A stretch of 51,307 nucleotides of DNA, taken from contig CAIOCZ010000054.1 in NCBI GenBank assembly GCA_903856805.1, positions 1 to 51,307 of the forward strand, read 5' to 3'. The position numbers were made by a program, and so were the translations under genes. The notes under the pieces are model-generated. The model worked only from the letters and a program-made list of their open reading frames with translations. It made no database searches and had not been told where the DNA came from. This document shows, piece by piece, positions 46,381 to 51,307 of the stretch. Every line of letters starts with the position of its first letter. Position 1 is the stretch's first letter. This DNA comes from an uncultured cyanobacterium (GTDB lineage: Bacteria; Cyanobacteriota; Cyanobacteriia; PCC-6307; Cyanobiaceae).

Positions 46381-47193
46381 TCAGGGGCGGTGGAGCCAGA
46401 GCGGCTGGCCGCTCCATCCCAGCTCCAGGCTGAGGGCCTGGTGGCACTGGTGGAGGAGGTTGAGGCCGGGCACCAGGCCGCCGAACCGCTTGGGTGGTTT
46501 GCCGAAGGTCACGGGCTCGCTCTTCTCCGGGTCCAGCCCAGCCAGTTCGGCGGCGAGTCGCCGCGCCCGGTCCTCGTCGCCCAGTTCGTCAATCAGCCCT
46601 AGCTCCAGGGCCTGGGCGCCACTGAAGACCCGCCCGTCGGCAAAGTCCCGCACGGCCGTTTCACTCAGGGCCCGCCCCTCGGCCACCGCCGCAACGAACT
46701 GGTTGTAACTGCTATCGATCAGCTCCTGCAATAGGGCCCGCTCGGCGTCGTTCAGACCGCGATCGGGGGAGAGGATGTCTTTGTAGAGGCCGCTCTTGAC
46801 GATCTCGAAGCGGATCCCGATCCGCTTGAGCAGCTTCGAGAGGTCATTGCCGCGCAGGATTACCCCGATCGAGCCGGTGATGGTGCCGGGATTGGCCACG
46901 ATGCGCTCCGCCGCCACCCCCACGTACACCCCGCCCGACGCCGAGATGTTGCCAAAGCTGGCCACCACCCGGCAGCCCCGTTCGCGCAGGCGGCGCAGTG
47001 CGGCATGGATTTCCTGGCTGTCGCCCACCGTGCCCCCTGGGCTATCGATGCGCAGCAGCAGGGCGGGACATTCCCGCCGTTGCACTTGTTCGATCGCCTG
47101 CAGAACTCTCAGGCGGGTGGGCCCCGCGATCGGTCCTTCGATGGCGATGCGTGCCAGCGTTCGGCGGGTCTTGCGGCGCCAGGGCCAGGGCAT
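46381..47193 (-). CDS. sppA: Signal peptide peptidase SppA (short form)
   Basis: A 270-residue S49 peptidase. IDSPGGTVGDSQEIH sets up the oxyanion region, Ser86 in NISASGGVYVGVAAERIVANPGT is the nucleophile, and Lys138 in SGLYKDILSPDR is the general base. The length fits single-domain SppA. There is no obvious N-terminal transmembrane helix, unlike many forms, so membrane attachment may be peripheral. It degrades cleaved signal peptides. Confidence 0.92.
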   Translation of the reverse strand: MPWPWRRKTRRTLARIAIEGPIAGPTRLRVLQAIEQVQRRECPALLLRIDSPGGTVGDSQEIHAALRRLRERGCRVVASFGNISASGGVYVGVAAERIVANPGTITGSIGVILRGNDLSKLLKRIGIRFEIVKSGLYKDILSPDRGLNDAERALLQELIDSSYNQFVAAVAEGRALSETAVRDFADGRVFSGAQALELGLIDELGDEDRARRLAAELAGLDPEKSEPVTFGKPPKRFGGLVPGLNLLHQCHQALSLELGWSGQPLWLHRP

Positions 47194-47286
47194 CAGGGGG
47201 GGTGCAACCGCTGGATCTTAAAAAGACAGCGTTACCGGGGCCGCCGCGTGGCTCCAAGGCTGTCCCTATGCCCCTCGGCGTTCCCC

Positions 47287-48360
47287 ATGCCCAAGGCTGT
47301 CTCCTTGCTTCAGGCTGATCCCTCGCCCGCGCTCCTTCCCCCACCCCGACCGGGGGCGGCGCTGGCGCTCGGGTTGGCGATGTTGGCCCCTTTTGCCCTT
47401 TGGGGGACGGCCATGGCGGCGATGAAGCCGCTGCTGGCTGGTTGCGATCCCCTGGTGCTGGCCAGTTTTCGCCTCGTGCCCGCCGGCCTGGTGCTGCTGC
47501 TGGCGGCCCGGCTGCTGGGGCGGCCGCTGCGGATTGATCCGCAGGACTGGCCCTGGTTGCTGTTGTTCGCCGCGGTGGACGGGAGCCTGTTTCAGGGGCT
47601 GCTGGCGCGGGGACTCGGCCAGACCGGCGCCGGCCTGGGGTCGGTGTTGATCGATTCCCAGCCGTTGCTCGTGGCCCTGCTGGCCAGGGGACTGTTCGGG
47701 GAGGCGATCAATCCGGTGGGCTGGCTTGGGCTCCTGATCGGTCTGGCTGGCATCGCCTGCCTGGGCTTGCCGCCGGAGCTGCTGCGGCACTGGTGGCTGG
47801 AGGGGCCCGCGACCCTGGGGGTGCGGCCTTGGAGCCATGGCGAACCGTGGATGCTGGCGGCGGCGGCGGCGATGGCGGTGGGCACGGTGCTCTGTCGGTT
47901 CGCCAGCCGTCGCAGTGATCCGGTGGCGATCACCGGCTGGCATCTGTTGTTGGGGGGGCTGCCGTTGGTGCTGGCGGTTCTGGTGCCACCGATGCTGGAG
48001 GTCGGTGGCCAGCGCGCGTTGGCTCTGGCGGCGGTCTGGCCGCAGTGGAGCTGGGGAGAGTGGGGACTGATGGCCTATGCCTCCCTGCTGGGCAGTGCCC
48101 TGGCCTACGGGCTGTTCTTCTGGTTCGCCAGCAGCGGCGATCTCACCGGGTTCACGGCGCTCACCTTTCTGACGCCGGTGTTTGCCCTCCTCTGCGGTGG
48201 GGTGCTGCTGGGGGAGCGGCTGCGGCCGTTGCAGTGGCTGGGGGTCCTGCTGGCCCTGGCGTCGGTGTTGCTGGTCAATCGACGTGGTGTGCTCTGGCAC
48301 GGGCCGGGCCCAGGGCCCGTGCCAGAGCCGGGGCAAGCTGGGACGCCGGAGTCCGGTTGA
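47287..48360 (+). CDS. DMT/EamA-family transporter
   Basis: A 357-residue membrane protein with about ten helices in two EamA repeats. The first begins LAPFALWGTAMAAMKPLLAG and contains SFRLVPAGLVLLLAARLLG. The second contains SALAYGLFFWFASSGDLTGF and LTFLTPVFALLCGGVLLGERL. A polar insert of about 35 residues separates the halves. Substrates of such exporters include amino acids and metabolites; none is predictable. The ATG at 47287 is preferred. It is divergent from sppA and followed 8 bp later by the GT39-type gene. Confidence 0.88.
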   Translation: MPKAVSLLQADPSPALLPPPRPGAALALGLAMLAPFALWGTAMAAMKPLLAGCDPLVLASFRLVPAGLVLLLAARLLGRPLRIDPQDWPWLLLFAAVDGSLFQGLLARGLGQTGAGLGSVLIDSQPLLVALLARGLFGEAINPVGWLGLLIGLAGIACLGLPPELLRHWWLEGPATLGVRPWSHGEPWMLAAAAAMAVGTVLCRFASRRSDPVAITGWHLLLGGLPLVLAVLVPPMLEVGGQRALALAAVWPQWSWGEWGLMAYASLLGSALAYGLFFWFASSGDLTGFTALTFLTPVFALLCGGVLLGERLRPLQWLGVLLALASVLLVNRRGVLWHGPGPGPVPEPGQAGTPESG

Positions 48361-48368
48361 GATCGGAG

Positions 48369-50228
48369 ATGGCAGGCAGATGGGGGTGGCGGCGTCGCCT
48401 GGTGCTGCTGCTCACCCTGGGGCTAGGGCTCGTGATGTTCGGCTGGCAGCTGGGCACGTCGGGATTGGTGGATGAGACCCCGCCGCTGTTTGCCGCTTCG
48501 GCCCGGGCGATGGCCGAAACCGGCCACTGGTTGATTCCCCACGTCAACGGCCTGCCCCGCTACGACAAGCCGCCCCTGGTGTACTGGCTGATGGGGGGCC
48601 TCTACAGCCTGCCGGGCCAGGAGCATTGGAATCCCCTCGGCACCTGGGCCGCCAACGGTCCGGCCGCCCTGGCCACCGTGCTGGTGATGCTGGCGCTCGC
48701 CGACACCCTGATGCAGTGGCCCCAGGCCGCTCCGGCCGGCACTGAGGCCAGGGCGCGGCCAGCCTTCACGGCCCTAGGGGGGGCTTTGGCGTTTGCCCTC
48801 TCCCCCCTGGTGTTGTTGTGGGGGCGTACGGCGGTGAGTGATGGCCTGTTCACGGGGCTGGTGGCGCTCAGCCTGCTGCTGTGTTGGCGCACCTACGCAG
48901 CCTGCCGAGGACCCTGGTGGACCCCCTGGCCGGTGCTGGGGCTGGCGGTGCTCACGAAGGGACCGGTGGCGGTGGTGCTGGTGGCGTTGACCCTGGGCTT
49001 GTTCGGCTGGCTGCAGGGGGACTGGGGCCGGTTGCGGCGGCGCTTGCGGCCCGCCGCTGGGCTGGGGCTCACCGCCCTGGTGGCGCTGCCCTGGTATGGG
49101 ATGGCCCTGGCCCAGGAGGGCCGCCCGTTCTGGGACAGCTTTTTTGGCTATCACAATCTGCAGCGCTTCACCGGCGTGGTCAATCACCATCTGCAGCCCT
49201 GGTGGTTCTTCGGGCCGGTGCTGGTGGTGGCGAGCCTGCCGATGACGCCCCTGCTGCTGCTGGGGCTCGCCCAGGCGATCGGTCCGTTGCAGGGGCCATG
49301 GAGCTGGCCATGGCGCTGGCCATGGAGCTGGCGATGGCTGCCGGCCCAGCCCCAGGCAGCGCCGTTGTCCCTGGGGCGCTTCGCCGCCTGCTGGCTGCTG
49401 GCGGTGCTGCTGTTCTTCACCGTGGCGGCCACCAAGCTGCCCAGTTACTGGTTACCGGCCACTCCCGCCGCCGGCCTGCTGATCGCGTTGACGGCGGAGC
49501 GTCACTGGAGCCAGGGGGGGCGGTGGGCCTGGCGGTTCACCCTGGGGATCACCCTTGTCCTGGCGGGGGGATTTTTGATGGCGCCCCGCTGGGTGCCCTT
49601 GATCCAGGATCCGGAGCTGCCCACCCTGCCCGCCGAGCTGCTGGCCGGTGGTCGACTGCCGCTGGCCGGGGCCTGTTTCCTGCTGGCGGCATTGTTGGCC
49701 TGGGCCCAGGGGCGCCGCCCGCTGGGCCCGTCCCTGGTGGCCCTGCAGGTGCCGCTGGTGGGTTTTGTGCTGCTGGCCCTGCTTCCCAGTTGGAGCCTGG
49801 GGGATCGGCTGCGGGGCCTGCCGGTGCGTGAGATGGCGGCGGCCCTGGTGCGGCAGGAGCTCCCGGGCGAACCGGTGGCGATGGTGGGGATCCTCAAGCC
49901 TTCCCTGCATTACTACAGCCGCAGGGTGGTCCTCTACGAAGGACGGCGGCCCACCGGTTTGGTCAACCTGGCGGATCGGTTGCGTCATGAGCGCCGGGCT
50001 GGACTGGAGCCCTCCACCCCGGATCAGCATCCGACGGTGCTGATCGTGATTGACCAAGGCACGGCTGCGCTCCCCCACTGGCAGGGGTTGGAGCCCCAGA
50101 TGTTGGCCGCAAGCGGCCTCTATCGCCTCTGGCGCGTGGACCGTGGTGCCCTCGAGGGCCGGGCCCTGGCCCTGCGTCAGGCGGGCGAGGGCCCCACATG
50201 GCGGGATCCGCGGCCCGAGCGCTATTGA
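48369..50228 (+). CDS. GT39/ArnT-like membrane glycosyltransferase
   Basis: A 619-residue polytopic protein. The first loop holds the DE motif (LVDETPPLFAASARAMAETG), then GLPRYDKPPLVYWLMG, both typical of PMT/ArnT-type enzymes that use polyprenyl-phosphate sugars. About twelve hydrophobic helices and a soluble C-terminal domain (VGILKPSLHYYSRRVVLYEG) follow. It likely adds a sugar to lipid or protein on the outer face of the plasma membrane. A Trp-rich 12-bp repeat lies in the middle. Its last 7 bp overlap the histidine kinase gene. Confidence 0.88.
   Translation: MAGRWGWRRRLVLLLTLGLGLVMFGWQLGTSGLVDETPPLFAASARAMAETGHWLIPHVNGLPRYDKPPLVYWLMGGLYSLPGQEHWNPLGTWAANGPAALATVLVMLALADTLMQWPQAAPAGTEARARPAFTALGGALAFALSPLVLLWGRTAVSDGLFTGLVALSLLLCWRTYAACRGPWWTPWPVLGLAVLTKGPVAVVLVALTLGLFGWLQGDWGRLRRRLRPAAGLGLTALVALPWYGMALAQEGRPFWDSFFGYHNLQRFTGVVNHHLQPWWFFGPVLVVASLPMTPLLLLGLAQAIGPLQGPWSWPWRWPWSWRWLPAQPQAAPLSLGRFAACWLLAVLLFFTVAATKLPSYWLPATPAAGLLIALTAERHWSQGGRWAWRFTLGITLVLAGGFLMAPRWVPLIQDPELPTLPAELLAGGRLPLAGACFLLAALLAWAQGRRPLGPSLVALQVPLVGFVLLALLPSWSLGDRLRGLPVREMAAALVRQELPGEPVAMVGILKPSLHYYSRRVVLYEGRRPTGLVNLADRLRHERRAGLEPSTPDQHPTVLIVIDQGTAALPHWQGLEPQMLAASGLYRLWRVDRGALEGRALALRQAGEGPTWRDPRPERY
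49294..49335. repeat. 12-bp tandem repeat encoding W-S/R-W-P units
   Basis: Copies GGCCATGGAGCT, GGCCATGGCGCT and GGCCATGGAGCT (49294-49305, 49306-49317, 49318-49329) plus a degenerate fourth. The 12-bp period keeps frame and gives the peptide PWSWPWRWPWSWRW in the glycosyltransferase. Confidence 0.9.
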
Positions 50229-51307
50229 GCCGGGCGTCGCCTTGGCAGGGGTCCGGGGGTAGCGGTTGCCTCTGGCGGGCGGGGAAGATCGAGGTGGAAG
50301 GCACTGCCTTCCCCCAGCTGGCTTTCGACGCTGATGCGGCCGCCCATGGCATCCACGAGCAGCTTGACCACCGAAAGTCCTAGGCCGGAGCCGCTGCCCT
50401 TGGCGGCGGCGTTGCTGCCCCGCTGGAACCGCTCAAAGATGGTGGCCTGGTCGTCGGCGGGGATGCCGATGCCCCGATCGCGCACGGTGATCCGGAGATA
50501 ATCCGGGAGATCGGTGGTGAGAATCACCTGAATCGGCGTCCCTGGGGGGGAGTATTTGTCGGCGTTTTCGATCAGGTTGAGCACCACCTGCTGGAGGCGA
50601 TCCGCTTCGGTGACGGCAAGGATGGAATCGTCCCCGGTGGGTAACGTCAGCTCAAGTCTTCGGGGCAGCTGGCTGCGGACCAGATCGCAGCTGGTGAGCA
50701 GCACCTCGTCAACGGCAACGGGCTTGAGCAGCAGCTGTAAGCGGCCAGCTTCGCTGCGACTGAGATCCAGCAGGTCGTTGAGCAGGCGGGTGATTCGCTG
50801 GGTTTCGGCTTCGGCGGTGGCCAGGGCCCGGAGCTGCTCCGGGCTGAGGTTGCCACCGCGGCGCTGGAGCCGGCGCAAGTAGCCGCCGATGATGGTGAGC
50901 GGGTTGCGCAGTTCGTGGCTGACGGCGCTGACGAAGTCCCGCTGCTGGTTCCAGGACCGCCCCAATCGCTCCAGCAGGTTGTTGAACACCAGGGCGAGCT
51001 CTTCCACCTCCCTTGGGGCCTGGTCCAGCTTGATTTGGGCATGGTCGAGGCTCTCGGTGGTGATCATCTCCGCCATGCGGTTGAGTTCCTGGAGGGGATG
51101 GAGCAGCTGCCGGGTCAGGATCGAGATGAACAGCAGGGTGAGTCCCAGCGCCACGGACCAGATCGCTAGCAGCCACTGGAACAGATCACTGAGGAAGATG
51201 ATGTCGTTGGTGATATCGCGGGCCACCCAGAGCTTGCTGCCGGTCTGGCTGGTCATGTCGAGGTGGGTGAGGTAGCGGCGTCCGTTGATGTCCACCACGC
51301 GATAGGG
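50222..51307 (-). CDS. Sensor histidine kinase, N-terminally truncated by the window edge
   Basis: At least 361 residues; the frame remains open to the last base. A sensor-domain remnant (NGRRYLTHLDMTSQTGSKLWV) precedes one transmembrane helix (LLAIWSVALGLTLLFISIL) and a HAMP-like linker. The HisKA domain has the phosphorylated His in VSHELRNPLTIIGGYL. The ATPase domain shows NLIENADKYS, DRGIGIP and GSGLGLSVVKLLVDAMGG. Its signal and response-regulator partner are not visible. It could be compared with cyanobacterial Hik proteins. It is convergent with the GT39 gene, with a 7-bp overlap. Confidence 0.92.
   Translation of the reverse strand, partial: PYRVVDINGRRYLTHLDMTSQTGSKLWVARDITNDIIFLSDLFQWLLAIWSVALGLTLLFISILTRQLLHPLQELNRMAEMITTESLDHAQIKLDQAPREVEELALVFNNLLERLGRSWNQQRDFVSAVSHELRNPLTIIGGYLRRLQRRGGNLSPEQLRALATAEAETQRITRLLNDLLDLSRSEAGRLQLLLKPVAVDEVLLTSCDLVRSQLPRRLELTLPTGDDSILAVTEADRLQQVVLNLIENADKYSPPGTPIQVILTTDLPDYLRITVRDRGIGIPADDQATIFERFQRGSNAAAKGSGSGLGLSVVKLLVDAMGGRISVESQLGEGSAFHLDLPRPPEATATPGPLPRRRPAQ

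Overview
The window is a stretch of core chromosome from a GC-rich picocyanobacterium of the Synechococcus/Cyanobium type. The signs are a ClpR/ClpP3 pair, a Ycf46-like AAA ATPase, DUF2808, DUF4359 and pentapeptide-repeat lumen-type proteins, a TrpC with a cyanobacterial-type N-terminal extension, a CbiB/CobD cobamide enzyme, and scattered HIP1 (GCGATCGC) octamers. I see no transposase, phage gene, CRISPR array or rRNA. Genes are tightly packed, often with ATGA-type overlaps, and several convergent pairs overlap at their 3' ends.

Layout. 1-2180: the 3' end of a ComEC-like gene, tRNA-Ser(CGA), a TTG-started LysR-like regulator and two very small convergent genes. 2288-4284: a GT4 glycosyltransferase and a polyprenyl-phosphate sugar transferase (surface polysaccharide). 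4278-12009: cobD, ilvC, an NTF2-like protein, clpR-clpP3, a PIN/TRAM membrane protein, hemW, panB and the SRP RNA gene ffs. 12139-17379: a minus-strand ddl - small membrane protein - ftsQ - ftsZ cluster, with miaB upstream. 17435-23081: a plus-strand accessory metabolic block made of a DgcA-like enolase-superfamily racemase, a DgcN-like DUF1611 protein, DUF4359, a CodA-like amidohydrolase and an FAD-linked oxidase, interrupted only by tRNA-His on the other strand. 23062-28122: a pentapeptide protein, folC, argD, tRNA-Leu(CAA), murA, a 455-base gene-poor stretch and tRNA-Leu(CAG). 28131-32866: a small conserved-looking protein, a TrmH methyltransferase, lpdA, trpC and a geranylgeranyl-reductase-family flavoprotein. 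32885-37481: rpsD with a clear terminator, yidD, a glutaredoxin-like protein, murE, a secreted protein with an internal duplication, and an aquaporin. 37484-40745: a class V PLP lyase, an AT-rich island, a lone ABC-2 permease and small membrane proteins. 40845-45198: the rpmH-rnpA-PH-yidC-DUF177 series and an AAA ATPase. 45240-51307: sppA-aroH-DUF2808, a DMT permease, a GT39-type glycosyltransferase and the 3' part of a sensor histidine kinase.

Shared themes. Cell-wall and division genes recur (ddl, ftsQ, ftsZ, murA, murE). Membrane-protein and RNA housekeeping recur too (ffs, yidC, yidD, rnpA, miaB, trmH-like). The least conventional part is the DgcA/DgcN-like block with its CodA-like and FAD-oxidase neighbours. 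The racemase/DUF1611 pair is known elsewhere as a D-glutamate to N-acetyl-L-glutamate route, which would connect wall-derived D-Glu to arginine precursors; argD lies close by on the other strand. A 14-bp perfect palindrome just upstream of the racemase gene is a candidate operator. Family assignments rest on motifs read in the translations; no database search was possible.
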